Part shown: positions 51,561 through 60,873 of the stretch, one piece after another | How the letters are laid out: every line of letters starts with the position of its first letter | Numbering within the stretch: the stretch's first letter is position 1 | From: an uncultured Eubacterium sp. | GTDB taxonomy: Bacteria; Bacillota; Clostridia; Lachnospirales; Lachnospiraceae | NCBI GenBank assembly: GCA_934322085.1 | Contig: CAKRGF010000007.1 | Location: 22,032-86,031 of the forward strand | Reading direction: 5' to 3' | Length of the DNA: 64,000 nucleotides | The notes under the pieces: model-generated | Told to the model about the DNA's origin: nothing | Seen by the model: only the letters and a program-made list of their open reading frames with translations | Databases searched by the model: none | Made by a program: the position numbers and the translations under genes

Positions 51561-51606
51561 AAAAAGAACACATTCTCCTACTCTAGTATAAGAATGTGTT
51601 CTTTTT
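51561..51606. terminator. Bidirectional terminator between the small membrane gene and rpmB
   Basis: A perfect stem of 16 bp, AAAAAGAACACATTCT (51561-51576) with its complement (51591-51606), 14-base loop, T-run at the plus-strand end and A-run at the other. Confidence 0.9.
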
Positions 51607-51630
51607 TTATGATGTACGGGTAAACCGCAA

Positions 51631-51816
51631 CTACGCTCTTTCTACTTTACCAGAACGAAGGCATGAAGTACAAACATACATTTTCTTTGTACCACCGTTC
51701 ACCTTTACTCTAACAGATTTCAAATTAGATTTCCAAATCTTATTGCTTCTTCTATGAGAGTGGCTGACAGCGTTACCAAAGTGTACGCCTTTTCCACATA
51801 CTGCACATTTAGCCAT
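51631..51816 (-). CDS. rpmB: 50S ribosomal protein L28 (zinc form)
   Basis: 61-aa L28. The N-terminal MAKCAVCGKG and the later YVCTSC supply two CxxC pairs, so the zinc-binding C+ form. Starts at ATG 51816 with AAGGAGGTG seven bases upstream. Own promoter at 51897-51925 and terminator after it. Confidence 0.97.
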   Translation of the reverse strand: MAKCAVCGKGVHFGNAVSHSHRRSNKIWKSNLKSVRVKVNGGTKKMYVCTSCLRSGKVERA

Positions 51817-51896
51817 GAAAAGCACCTCCTTCTGCTTAAACTTCGCATGTCTCTTCTATATGAAACAAAATATCTCTCACACACGACAACACGAAT

Positions 51897-51925
51897 ATTT
51901 TAGCAAAATTCCAACTATAATGCAA
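51897..51925 (-). promoter_or_regulatory. Predicted sigma-A promoter of rpmB
   Basis: On the minus strand TTGCAT (-35, 51920-51925) and TAAAAT (-10, 51897-51902) are 17 bases apart. Implied leader of about 75 bases to the L28 start. Confidence 0.6.
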
Positions 51926-51976
51926 GCAAAATTTTTATTTTTTTACAAATTTTATAATTTCCGTAATTCTTGCGGA

Positions 51977-52360
51977 TTATTCTGCATCTTTACCTGCATC
52001 GTGCGGCTGCTCTTTATTTTTCTTGCCAGCAAATTTGTCAACAAAATCCGGTACCATATCGAGAATCTTTGTGATGCCGTCCTGATTCTTCACATTGACA
52101 AGTTTGGACGTCCCATCTTTAATTACTAACACGGCACTTGGCTGGATTTTACCACCCATACCACCGCCACCGTTGTTTTTCTTTTCCGTTTCGTTTGCAA
52201 ATGCACCGGCAGCAACACCAAAACTAACATCCACAAGCGGAAGTACAATCGTGCCATCGTCAAACCGTACAGCATCTCCTACTACAGTCTTTGTTGTGAT
52301 AAATGCATCCATCCCCTTAAACAGAGATTCTACTGTGTTGGTAAAATTATTTTCTGACAT
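51977..52360 (-). CDS. ytfJ: Sporulation protein YtfJ (GerW family)
   Basis: 127-aa YtfJ/GerW. It is known in Bacillus as a spore protein connected with germination. MSENNFTNTVESLFKGMDAFI, VPLVDVSFGVAAGAF and the Gly/Asn-rich NNGGGGMGGKIQPSAVLVI are typical. The start is one base after the DUF2953 stop; its site (GGAGG) lies in that gene's last codons. The YtfI-type (DUF2953) and YtfJ pair is conserved in Firmicutes. Confidence 0.92.
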   Translation of the reverse strand: MSENNFTNTVESLFKGMDAFITTKTVVGDAVRFDDGTIVLPLVDVSFGVAAGAFANETEKKNNGGGGMGGKIQPSAVLVIKDGTSKLVNVKNQDGITKILDMVPDFVDKFAGKKNKEQPHDAGKDAE

Positions 52361-52361
52361 T

Positions 52362-53186
52362 TTAAAAAGCCTCCTTTTTTAATCTATGAATCTGTTTCCA
52401 CATTCGTTTCAATTCTTTATCCTGATACAGTCTCAAAAAGAGCCGTAAAAAATAAATCACTCTCATTCTGCCTTTTACAAAAAAATCAACATCCAGTCTT
52501 TTTTCCTCAAAGTCCGTTGTAACATAAACCCCCTCCTGATAAGCAATCGGAAACAAACTGATAAGTCCGGTAACAAGCCCCGTCGATGAAGGGTCGCCGG
52601 TTCCAAATAAAAATGTTCCTCTCACTTTCTTCGGTGCCAGATACTTAAGCAATGCTTTTATTTCCCGATACAGCCGTTTCAAAAGTTTCTTGTTTTGTTT
52701 CACACACTTCATTATACTGGATAGCCCTTGAAATGAAAAGTTTTTTTTGCTTTTCTTTTTCTTCGCTTTTTTTGTCCTGGAAAAAGGTCTCTTCTTATCC
52801 TTTCTTTGCTCCGTTTTTTCTTCCTGCGCTGACAAAACAGGTTCGCCTGTTTCTTCCTTGTCATCTTGTACTGGTTCTGGCTCTTTTTCCCCCTCCGATT
52901 TTGTCACAGATGACTGCGACTGCTCTGATTTTTCATTCCCCATTTTTTTTATTGGAATACCAAACAAAGAGAAAACAATCTGTTCTGAATCTTTTTTCTT
53001 TTTCACGGCAACCACAGACAAAAGCCAGCTCACCTTAAATGAATACTGAATTTTTTCACGGTTATCCCCCGCTGCCCGGTAGCGCACCGGCACACATAAA
53101 ATAAGAACCGTAAACAGTAGAACAAGTCCCAAAAGTATGCCAAGTATAATGAAAATCCATTTGAGTATTAGTAAAAAAATCCACAT
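52362..53186 (-). CDS. DUF2953 (YtfI-like) membrane protein
   Basis: 274 aa. One N-terminal membrane segment (about 5-32). A long Lys/Glu-rich low-complexity section (about 92-150) separates two parts of the DUF2953 domain (VPVRYRAAG at the start; later GTGDPSSTGLVTGLISLFPIAYQEGVYVTTDFEEKRLDVDFFVKGRMR). ATG 53186 is chosen with AGAGGTG five bases upstream over a GTG two codons before. Pairs with ytfJ; sporulation-linked function is inferred from that pairing. Confidence 0.88.
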   Translation of the reverse strand: MWIFLLILKWIFIILGILLGLVLLFTVLILCVPVRYRAAGDNREKIQYSFKVSWLLSVVAVKKKKDSEQIVFSLFGIPIKKMGNEKSEQSQSSVTKSEGEKEPEPVQDDKEETGEPVLSAQEEKTEQRKDKKRPFSRTKKAKKKKSKKNFSFQGLSSIMKCVKQNKKLLKRLYREIKALLKYLAPKKVRGTFLFGTGDPSSTGLVTGLISLFPIAYQEGVYVTTDFEEKRLDVDFFVKGRMRVIYFLRLFLRLYQDKELKRMWKQIHRLKKEAF

Positions 53187-53206
53187 AGGCACACCTCTTT
53201 TCTCTG

Positions 53207-53545
53207 TTACTTTCTGCCCGGATAAAACTCCTTCTTCGCAAATGCATCTCTTGGGTTATATTCCGGATTCTCCCGATATCCTTTTTCTAAAATCTTTTGA
53301 AGGATTTCGACAGCGGCATCATAATCCGAAGTCAGCGCCACTACATACATATCTACATGCCGGTAGCGGCGGAAAAACAACTGGCGTGTCTGCATAATCT
53401 CAAACAAGTTTTTATCATTCTGCGCCAGTGTAAGAACGACGTAACTCTTTTTCCAGGGACGCCGCTTTTCCACTCGTTTTTTGCACCGTTTCGGATTTTT
53501 TTCTACGGTTTCATCCATATACAAATCCTGATACCAGTAAATCAT
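53207..53545 (-). CDS. Small basic protein of unknown function
   Basis: 112 aa with no membrane segment or signal. It carries a Lys/Arg-rich stretch (NPKRCKKRVEKRRPWKKS, about 17-34), then what looks like an alpha/beta half domain (YVVLTLAQNDKNLFEIMQ; VDMYVVALTSDYDAAVEILQKILE). I do not recognise it. The start lies one base after the stop of the 461-aa gene, and the DUF2953 gene follows 20 bp later, so it is part of the 58958-51977 run. Confidence 0.75.
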   Translation of the reverse strand: MIYWYQDLYMDETVEKNPKRCKKRVEKRRPWKKSYVVLTLAQNDKNLFEIMQTRQLFFRRYRHVDMYVVALTSDYDAAVEILQKILEKGYRENPEYNPRDAFAKKEFYPGRK

Positions 53546-53546
53546 A

Positions 53547-54932
53547 TTACGTCCACTCCTGCTCCTCGCGAATCAAGTCTGCTAACATCGTAAGTACCAC
53601 ACATTTTTCAGCTTTGTCTTGACATCCCATCAAATTAACACGGATATAGTCAAGAACCTCATCCGAATTTTGGAATGTCAATGGCAGTTTTTCAAGAACA
53701 AGCCCCATAATCGCTTTTTTCACCGGTTTTGACACCTGGCTTAACTTTTCCGAAAGTTCATTTACCAATTCATCTGTGCATTTTCTCACATAGGAAAGAT
53801 CTGCTTTTTCCTCTTCCTCGCCGGAAACTGACAAATCAATAAACAAACTGTCCGATAAAAGATCTGCCACTAATACGAAATCGTGAAATTGACCGGCAAG
53901 ACCGGTTTCCATCAATTCTTTCTTATAAGAACTGCGGATTTCATATAAAATCGATTCCAAATGACTGGATTTTTCAACGCATTCCTCAATACTGCCCTCT
54001 AACGGCACTAGCAGTTCTTCTTTTAACTCGCCTTGTGCCAGCGCCTGCCACACATTTCTTCCTGCTTTCTCAATCCGGCTCATTTTCTCGCGGTAAGGAA
54101 GAATCAGTGCCATGGCATACACACCATTTACAACATTCTGCACTTCATAATAAAAGTCCGTAATCTCATGAATTTCTTTGGCTGTCTTTTCCAATAGCGA
54201 TACCAATTGATTATATTTCTCGCCCTCCAATGACTCAAAATCGGTCTGTTCAAACGTTTGCAGGGCCTCTAAAATCTCTGGAAACTGATTTTCTTCCTGC
54301 TTTGGCTCATACAGCATCGCACTTGTACGCACCATATACAAAAAGCCATCCAGTGCCGATTTATCGCCATCCTGATATAACGTAAGTGCTTCTCCGATCC
54401 GCTCAAACAATTTGTTCTTTGTCATATGAACCGGAATCTGTCCCACAATCAGACGGATTTTATCAAGTGCCACCTTTTGATCTTTGCTGCCAAACAAATA
54501 CCCTTCTAACATTTTCATGTACTCTTCTTCCTCAAAAGCTGCCAGTTTCTCTGACAATTCTTTCTTAGAAAGATATTTTAATTCCATACGGTTTAGCACG
54601 TATTCATAGCAAATCATGCGGTCCGTGTACGCAGTTAAAACATCCATTTTGGCAGTAATTTCATCCCGCAGCTGACTCATTTGTTCACCAAGTGCCGTAT
54701 AGTCACAGGTCCCATCCGCCAAACAGCCAATCGCCTGTTTTACCTGCGAGAGCATTTTCTCCTTCTCATCCGCATCCAATACCTGTATTTCATCTTCCAA
54801 AAGCGAATACGCAGAAAAAGTCATTTCAAGCGTTCCATAATCCACATATGTTTTTACGGCTATATCCGCATAATGTTTTAAATTTTCCTTTATATTTTTC
54901 CCGTTATGAATCTCTTGAATCAGTTTTCTCAC
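53547..54932 (-). CDS. Helical protein of unknown function
   Basis: 461 aa, almost wholly predicted helical and acidic, with coiled-coil-like stretches (EEEEYMKMLEGYLFGSKDQ; EEKADLSYVRKCTDELVNEL). No membrane segment, signal or catalytic motif that I can recognise. Starts with GTG, AAGGA nine bases before it. Between the double glycosyltransferase (27 bp) and the 112-aa gene (1 bp), so expression is probably coupled to both. Possibly a cytosolic scaffold; function unknown. Confidence 0.75.
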   Translation of the reverse strand: MRKLIQEIHNGKNIKENLKHYADIAVKTYVDYGTLEMTFSAYSLLEDEIQVLDADEKEKMLSQVKQAIGCLADGTCDYTALGEQMSQLRDEITAKMDVLTAYTDRMICYEYVLNRMELKYLSKKELSEKLAAFEEEEYMKMLEGYLFGSKDQKVALDKIRLIVGQIPVHMTKNKLFERIGEALTLYQDGDKSALDGFLYMVRTSAMLYEPKQEENQFPEILEALQTFEQTDFESLEGEKYNQLVSLLEKTAKEIHEITDFYYEVQNVVNGVYAMALILPYREKMSRIEKAGRNVWQALAQGELKEELLVPLEGSIEECVEKSSHLESILYEIRSSYKKELMETGLAGQFHDFVLVADLLSDSLFIDLSVSGEEEEKADLSYVRKCTDELVNELSEKLSQVSKPVKKAIMGLVLEKLPLTFQNSDEVLDYIRVNLMGCQDKAEKCVVLTMLADLIREEQEWT

Positions 54933-54959
54933 GTTTTTATCCTTCTTTCTATCGTTTGT

Positions 54960-57900
54960 TTAGCTGATAAGCTGCCAGCCTTCCAGCCAGCGCAGTCCAT
55001 CTCTTGCCATCTGCTCGTAAATTGGCTGTCCGGAAAGTACCGGATAAAAGATTAAGAATAGGAAAAAGGCAACTGCCAGATAAACCATACACCATTTGAA
55101 CCATTTTTTGTCCGCATCCACAAGTTTTACCATACAGTACACAATCATCATGGCGACAAATGGCACACTTGGAAAATAGTGATAGGCAAATGTACAACGC
55201 GGCACTAAAATCCACGGTAATAATTGAACCGCATAGGCAAATACCATAAACAAGGCTTTTTTATCTCCCCTTGTCACAAGCTGGTAAGCAATATACAAAG
55301 CCACCACACCAAGTACAATAAAGAATGGTCCATATAACGTCCATAAATTACCGCTTCCATCACTTGATGACTGTTTCACAACCAATCTCCACAAAGCAAG
55401 GAACGCAAAGAATTCGCAGCCGATACTCTGGAGCCATTGCGACGTTTTGCTTCCAAGCCTGTTCGAACGCCTTCTTCCAAACGGCAGAAGAATCAATATC
55501 AATGCCGGGATTCCTGCCCACCATACAAGCGGGTTACCAAAGGCACTGATACCCTCTTTCATACCATCCCGCAAAGTCTGGCAGTAATAATACATCGGTC
55601 GTATCATCGTCGGCCACTCATACCAGCTTGACTGCCATGGATGGGTAGCCTCCAGTTTGCTGTGGTATTCATACATAGCATGTTGATTATTCAACATTTT
55701 TCCGACCGTCTCAGCCACAGGATTTCCACTGTGGTCGCGAAGTGTATCCACAAGACCGGAAACAAATGTATTTTCCCATTTAAATCCTTCGTAATTCTCA
55801 TCTGTCACTTCGTAGAAGCGCTCGGTGTTATCCTTTGCGCTGTCCTCAAACGGAACATAGGAAGCAACATAAATCGTTCCTGCTACAAACACAAAGAAAA
55901 TCACACAGAATCCAAGGGTTAAAAGAAGTTTCTTCTTAAATACTTCAATAATATGTTTATGCGCAATTCCTTCGGTTTCGCCCGTCGGATTTTTCTTCGC
56001 CAGATGGTACTCAAAAATACGCCAGCCCATAATGGCAAAGAAGAACACGGCAAGACCGGCAGACGCATATACTGCCGTCCATTTCGATGCACAGCCAAGT
56101 CCCATCATCACTGCACTTAAGCCAAGCGGGATAAAGGTCTTCCACAATTTTGTATCATAAAAACTTGTCTGGCTGTACTGATACATAAAGTAGAACATTG
56201 CTATAATAAAGAATGTTCCGTACACATCAATCGTAGCAATTCTTGTCTGCGTAAAATGCATAAAATCAAAAGTAAACAAAAATGTCAATGCACCGGCCGC
56301 CCACGTGCGGTTCTTGAACAAACGTCTTCCAAAGAAGTACATAAACGGAATCATCCCGATTCCAAACAGCACTCCAATAATGCGCCAGCCAAATGGATTC
56401 ATACCAAACATACGTACACCAAGACTGATAAATACTTTACCAAGAGGCGGATGCGTCCACTCATAATTGCTCATTCCATGTGCAATTTCATAAGCTGTTC
56501 TGGCATGATAAATCTCATCAAAATAAGTGCCGCTCCTAAAGGTAATTGCCTTTCGGTATCCATCCTGTTCATCAAACAAGGAATCTCCGCCAATATGGTC
56601 ACGGATTTTCACCGTATTTCCATTCGTATCCGTCAGTACCAGTTCATTCAAACTTGTATTATCCGAAAGTGTTGTCAGGCGGATATAGCGGTACGAATCA
56701 TTCGCAAAGGAATAGGTATCGGTATTCTCCTGATTTTCCTCCGAAAGTCTGCTAAAACCATCAGCCTCACCGCTGACTACCGTTCCCACTTTCTGATACT
56801 GCGGCTCTTCGCCATCATTTGCCGATTTTGCCACTTCAATCTCAAACCGCTGATTTGCTTTCTCCGTAGAGTACCCTCGCAGCATACTAAAGTAACTATC
56901 TGCACCCAAATCTAAAGTCACGGTTTCTCCAGCTTTTTCAGCCTTCCACACAGTCTCCGGCAAATCACTCTGCGGCTCGAAACAATCCTGTTCATCAAAC
57001 AAATTCTTATATTCCAAAGCATTGACCGGCTTCATCCAGTTGCCGTCTTTATCAAGAATTACCAATTCATTCAGCATAAAGGTATCAGAAAGCTGTTCTT
57101 CATCAACACTTAAGCGGATATAACGGTAATCTTTTGCTAAATTATAGTCATCCGCCCCCTCTTCCTGAGTCTCTTCATCCCAAGTCTTTAACGCATCCCA
57201 GCAGAACACACTCGTTGCTTTAACGGTACCGATTGTATCATATTTTTTACCATCCTCTGACATTTCGAGTGTCATCATTCGGTCTTCCTTCGCTCCAAGG
57301 AACGTATAAATCATTCCGATATCTTTTGCTTTACCAAGATCTAATACAATCTGGGAATTGCCATTTTCCGGCTGCCAGTAAGTCTCCGGTGCCTTGGTAT
57401 CACCCAAATCATGAAAAGCAAATACACTGTATAATACAAGGATTCCAAACAGTACAATATAATCCCACTTTGTAAATTTAGGCATTTTTCTTGTCGCATG
57501 AATATGCTGTTTATAAACTTCTTCCGGCTCTTTCTCTTTTGCCTTCGGATTTTTCACAAGATACGGAAGGGTATTCTTTTTCTTCTTTCCTCCGGATACC
57601 TCCTTTAAATCCTCCATAACCGAAACAGAAAACGAAGCGTAAATCAAATAAGCAAACATCAAAATCGTAAGAACTGCTGTAATTCCGATTAATGATCCAT
57701 TTGGTGCTGTATTTCCATTTTCCTCGATATATGCCCACAAAACATGACCTACATTCAAAAAGTGAATAGCCGAAAATCCCACATAAGTAAAGAATAACTG
57801 TTTGGTCGGCTTCACCAAAAAGGCAGCTAACATAAGTACAATTGCCGGGAATAAATATCTCTCATGCATACGCACTGAGAACAAAAACATATTGGCAAGA

Positions 57901-58958
57901 AGTACCGCCATACTCGTAAAGTAACGTGAATTGTCATCTTTTAACCGGAAGAAAATCACGGCACTCAGTGCAACGGATACTAAAATTGCAAGTGTTCCCC
58001 ATGAACTTGCTGACACACCTAAAAATGTATTTGCCTGCGGCTGCCAGTTCTGTCCTAACAGCGCCCAGAAATTGTATGCATTAATCGTCGCATACGGATA
58101 CGACCCCAACGTATTCACATACTGGCTGAACACTTTGTCCACACCAAACGGAAGGGTAAATACAACCATTGCCACAAGAGATAAAACGCCGCCTACTAAA
58201 TCCCGAAACATTTTTTCTTTTGAAAAATCTTTTAAGAAAACCTGTTCAATAATTGTCCAAATCAAAAGTGGTGCAAACATAATCATCTGCGGTTTGATAA
58301 GAACTCCGGCAACAAAAGCAAAATACGCAAAAATACGCTTTTCTTCCATGCACAGATAGCAGACAAGCAACAGGAAAAAGGTAAATACACCATCCACCTG
58401 TCCCCATGCCGAAGAATCCAGAACAACGACCGGACTGAGCACGTATGTCGCTGACAAAATAAGAGAAGAACCTTCAGAAAATTTTCTCTTTGCTATCTTA
58501 TAAAGTAGTGCCCCTGTACCAAGATCAAACAAAATCGGAATCAGTTTAATAACACATCTTCCGGCTCCCGTTGCAACATCCAGATTAAAGATGCTGCGCA
58601 GAGCCCCAATGCCCCACAGCATTGCCATATATCCGGGCGGATAATCCGTAAAAGAATCCGAATGATAGAAATTCCAGAAGCCATCCTTAAAAATCATATC
58701 CGACCACGCACTAAAGCAGGTCATGTCCGTTCCATGCCCTTCATACGCCGCCGCAAAAATCAATTTTACAAGCAGCGCCGCCGCTAATACAAGCAGTAGA
58801 TTAGTCCATGACTTTTTGCTGTCTTTGCGGTAAATCCGAATTCCTTCTACTTCATAGCGGAATTTTTCAAAATACAAAACAGCAAAAACTGCCACGGTTA
58901 AAACCGCTACTAACACTAACATTTGTACACTATTTGTCGCAATACCAAACAATCCCAT
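54960..58958 (-). CDS. Double GT-C glycosyltransferase: GT-C domain, two discoidin-like domains and a PMT domain
   Basis: 1332-aa membrane protein. Residues about 1-455 are a polytopic GT-C-like domain (Asp in HGTDMTCFSAWSDM; DYPPGYMAMLW; SAWGQVDGVFTF). A cytoplasmic linker with many Lys (about 460-495) and a membrane helix (about 497-515) follow. Two beta-sandwich, discoidin-like regions lie outside (about 520-650 and 655-790; SQIVLDLGKAKDIGM, ETVTLDLGADSYFSML, both followed by RYIRL and LNELV motifs). The C-terminus (about 800-1332) is a protein O-mannosyltransferase-type domain with FDEIYHARTAYE and THPPLGK. Both halves keep their acidic motifs. It probably glycosylates envelope proteins or glycans from lipid-linked sugar; the acceptor is unknown. 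Confidence 0.85.
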   Translation of the reverse strand: MGLFGIATNSVQMLVLVAVLTVAVFAVLYFEKFRYEVEGIRIYRKDSKKSWTNLLLVLAAALLVKLIFAAAYEGHGTDMTCFSAWSDMIFKDGFWNFYHSDSFTDYPPGYMAMLWGIGALRSIFNLDVATGAGRCVIKLIPILFDLGTGALLYKIAKRKFSEGSSLILSATYVLSPVVVLDSSAWGQVDGVFTFFLLLVCYLCMEEKRIFAYFAFVAGVLIKPQMIMFAPLLIWTIIEQVFLKDFSKEKMFRDLVGGVLSLVAMVVFTLPFGVDKVFSQYVNTLGSYPYATINAYNFWALLGQNWQPQANTFLGVSASSWGTLAILVSVALSAVIFFRLKDDNSRYFTSMAVLLANMFLFSVRMHERYLFPAIVLMLAAFLVKPTKQLFFTYVGFSAIHFLNVGHVLWAYIEENGNTAPNGSLIGITAVLTILMFAYLIYASFSVSVMEDLKEVSGGKKKKNTLPYLVKNPKAKEKEPEEVYKQHIHATRKMPKFTKWDYIVLFGILVLYSVFAFHDLGDTKAPETYWQPENGNSQIVLDLGKAKDIGMIYTFLGAKEDRMMTLEMSEDGKKYDTIGTVKATSVFCWDALKTWDEETQEEGADDYNLAKDYRYIRLSVDEEQLSDTFMLNELVILDKDGNWMKPVNALEYKNLFDEQDCFEPQSDLPETVWKAEKAGETVTLDLGADSYFSMLRGYSTEKANQRFEIEVAKSANDGEEPQYQKVGTVVSGEADGFSRLSEENQENTDTYSFANDSYRYIRLTTLSDNTSLNELVLTDTNGNTVKIRDHIGGDSLFDEQDGYRKAITFRSGTYFDEIYHARTAYEIAHGMSNYEWTHPPLGKVFISLGVRMFGMNPFGWRIIGVLFGIGMIPFMYFFGRRLFKNRTWAAGALTFLFTFDFMHFTQTRIATIDVYGTFFIIAMFYFMYQYSQTSFYDTKLWKTFIPLGLSAVMMGLGCASKWTAVYASAGLAVFFFAIMGWRIFEYHLAKKNPTGETEGIAHKHIIEVFKKKLLLTLGFCVIFFVFVAGTIYVASYVPFEDSAKDNTERFYEVTDENYEGFKWENTFVSGLVDTLRDHSGNPVAETVGKMLNNQHAMYEYHSKLEATHPWQSSWYEWPTMIRPMYYYCQTLRDGMKEGISAFGNPLVWWAGIPALILILLPFGRRRSNRLGSKTSQWLQSIGCEFFAFLALWRLVVKQSSSDGSGNLWTLYGPFFIVLGVVALYIAYQLVTRGDKKALFMVFAYAVQLLPWILVPRCTFAYHYFPSVPFVAMMIVYCMVKLVDADKKWFKWCMVYLAVAFFLFLIFYPVLSGQPIYEQMARDGLRWLEGWQLIS

Positions 58959-58978
58959 TTTCCGACTCCTTCCTCCTT

Positions 58979-59878
58979 TTAATGATGCACATGCTCATGG
59001 GTAAATAAATGCTCTGAACAATACTCATAGTTTCCCTCACATTTGGAGCAGTAACGGAACTCTAACTGCGGAGAGTCCACATCCGTTCTGCCACAAATCA
59101 CACAATGATGCCTTGGTACACTTCCCTGCACAGGTGCTGCTTTTTTCTTATATTCCATCTTTCTCTTCTTCTGATGGTACGCCTGCTTTGGCGTAAGAGA
59201 ACCACGTCCCATAAAATAGAAGATAAAAAAGTTTAATAAAAGAACCAAAATCACCGCTGCCGAATAATAATATCCACTCATCAGATAGCGGACAAACATA
59301 TAGCCATCCATCAAAAGATATACAATACTCAGCCACTTTGCCTTAACCGGAATAATAAAATACACAAGGAACTGTGCATCCGGGAAAGCAAAGGCAAACG
59401 CTAAAAACATCGTCTGGTTCAAATCATCCATAATATTGGCGGAAAGCATATAATCCATATAAGCAGTTGCAGCATTTGGCACTAACCCAAGCTGTAAAAA
59501 CAGATAAAAAATAAAAGTCATGATTACAACCAGTAAAAGTCCGCCAAAATAAAACAAATTAAAGCGGAAAGTTCCCCACATGCGCTCCAGATTTGTTCCA
59601 ATCGAATAATACACAAAAATCCAGATTGCAAACCACAATAAACTAACCATGCCGGTACCGCCAAACTGTCCGGATGGGCTTAACACAAAGGTGAAAATAC
59701 GCCAAACCTGTCCATGCAGAATACTTGCAATATCCAAACTCAGATACGAATAATAAAACGTCGGATTCACAAGACTAAGCAGGATTCCGACAATATTAAC
59801 TCCAATGACATACCGCATCAGATTCGGAATGCCAAATTTTCCAAACCGTGTTCTCTCCAATCGGTCTAATAAACTCAT
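58979..59878 (-). CDS. Rhomboid-like membrane protein with C-terminal zinc motif (likely inactive)
   Basis: 299 aa with six or seven predicted membrane segments. The rhomboid-family pattern LERMWGTFRFNLFYFGG is present, and FPDAQFLVYFIIPVKAKWL is as in rhomboid/derlin-like proteins. I cannot find a GxSG serine motif or the paired catalytic His, so proteolysis is unlikely. The C-terminal tail (about 225-299) holds CVICGRTD, CSKCEGNYEYCSEH and THEHVHH, a probable zinc-binding region. Next to corA (41 bp) and 20 bp before the double glycosyltransferase. Confidence 0.8.
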   Translation of the reverse strand: MSLLDRLERTRFGKFGIPNLMRYVIGVNIVGILLSLVNPTFYYSYLSLDIASILHGQVWRIFTFVLSPSGQFGGTGMVSLLWFAIWIFVYYSIGTNLERMWGTFRFNLFYFGGLLLVVIMTFIFYLFLQLGLVPNAATAYMDYMLSANIMDDLNQTMFLAFAFAFPDAQFLVYFIIPVKAKWLSIVYLLMDGYMFVRYLMSGYYYSAAVILVLLLNFFIFYFMGRGSLTPKQAYHQKKRKMEYKKKAAPVQGSVPRHHCVICGRTDVDSPQLEFRYCSKCEGNYEYCSEHLFTHEHVHH

Positions 59879-59919
59879 AGTTCTTTTTTAACCTCCATTC
59901 AACAATTGTCTTTTCCCTA

Positions 59920-60846
59920 TTAAAACAAGTCTTTTTTACGGAATAACAACGCCACAACGCCAGAAATAATAAGCGTTAATACAATAATGGTAAAAAATCC
60001 AAATGGCGAATGTCCAAGCGGAATATTATCAAAGTTCATTCCAAAGAAACTGGCAATCATCGTCGGGATTGATAAAACAATCGTAACCGTTGCCAAGAAC
60101 TTCATTACAATATTTAAGTTATTGGATATAACAGACGCAAACGCATCCATCATTCCACTTAAAATTCCACTGTATATATTTGCCATTTCAATCGCCTGTT
60201 TATTCTCGATAATGACATCTTCCAATAAGTCCTCATCTTCCGGATATTTTTTAACGCGCTCCGTTCGCAGAAGTTTCTCTAAAACGACCTCATTTGAGCG
60301 CAGGGAAGTGGTAAAATAAACCAGACTTTTTTCCAGTTCCAAAAGTTCAATCAGCTCGCTGTTTTTCTGGGAAATATGCAGTTTTTCCTCAATCTGGTCA
60401 CTTTTTCTGTCAATAATACGCAGATAACGCAGATAGGATGCAGCATTCCGATACAAAATCTGGAATACAAAGCGGGTCTTTTTGAACGTGTAAAATTCAC
60501 GCACTCTGCGGTTTACAAACGCTTTCAAAACCGGTGATTCTTCCAGACAAATGGTAATAATATGCTCCTTTGTCATGTAAATACCAAGAGGAATCGTGAC
60601 ATACCGGTCTTTCTCATCAAGCGAAGGGATGTCCACCAAAATCATATTGTATCCATCTTCTAATTCGATACGGGAACGTTCCTCATCATCCAGAGGTGCC
60701 CGTAAATCATCCAAGTCAATCCCAGTCTCTTCCTGCAAAAAAGACAATTCTTCCTCATTTGGGTGAATGGCTGATATCCAACAGCCCTCTTCTATTTTAT
60801 CAAGCACCACCATATCATCTTCTATGGTTTTATAAATGGAAATCAT
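59920..60846 (-). CDS. corA: CorA-family divalent cation transporter
   Basis: 308-aa member of the CorA family: a large cytoplasmic N-terminal domain and two C-terminal membrane segments with the pore motif GMNF (FFGMNFDNIPLG). The usual periplasmic loop is short. The end LFRKKDLF is Lys-rich, as is usual. Mg, Co or Ni transport is the family role; the ion is not shown here. A perfect-consensus promoter at 60924-60952 precedes it. Confidence 0.93.
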   Translation of the reverse strand: MISIYKTIEDDMVVLDKIEEGCWISAIHPNEEELSFLQEETGIDLDDLRAPLDDEERSRIELEDGYNMILVDIPSLDEKDRYVTIPLGIYMTKEHIITICLEESPVLKAFVNRRVREFYTFKKTRFVFQILYRNAASYLRYLRIIDRKSDQIEEKLHISQKNSELIELLELEKSLVYFTTSLRSNEVVLEKLLRTERVKKYPEDEDLLEDVIIENKQAIEMANIYSGILSGMMDAFASVISNNLNIVMKFLATVTIVLSIPTMIASFFGMNFDNIPLGHSPFGFFTIIVLTLIISGVVALLFRKKDLF

Positions 60847-60873
60847 GCTTGTTCACCTTCCTTTCAAAGACAA

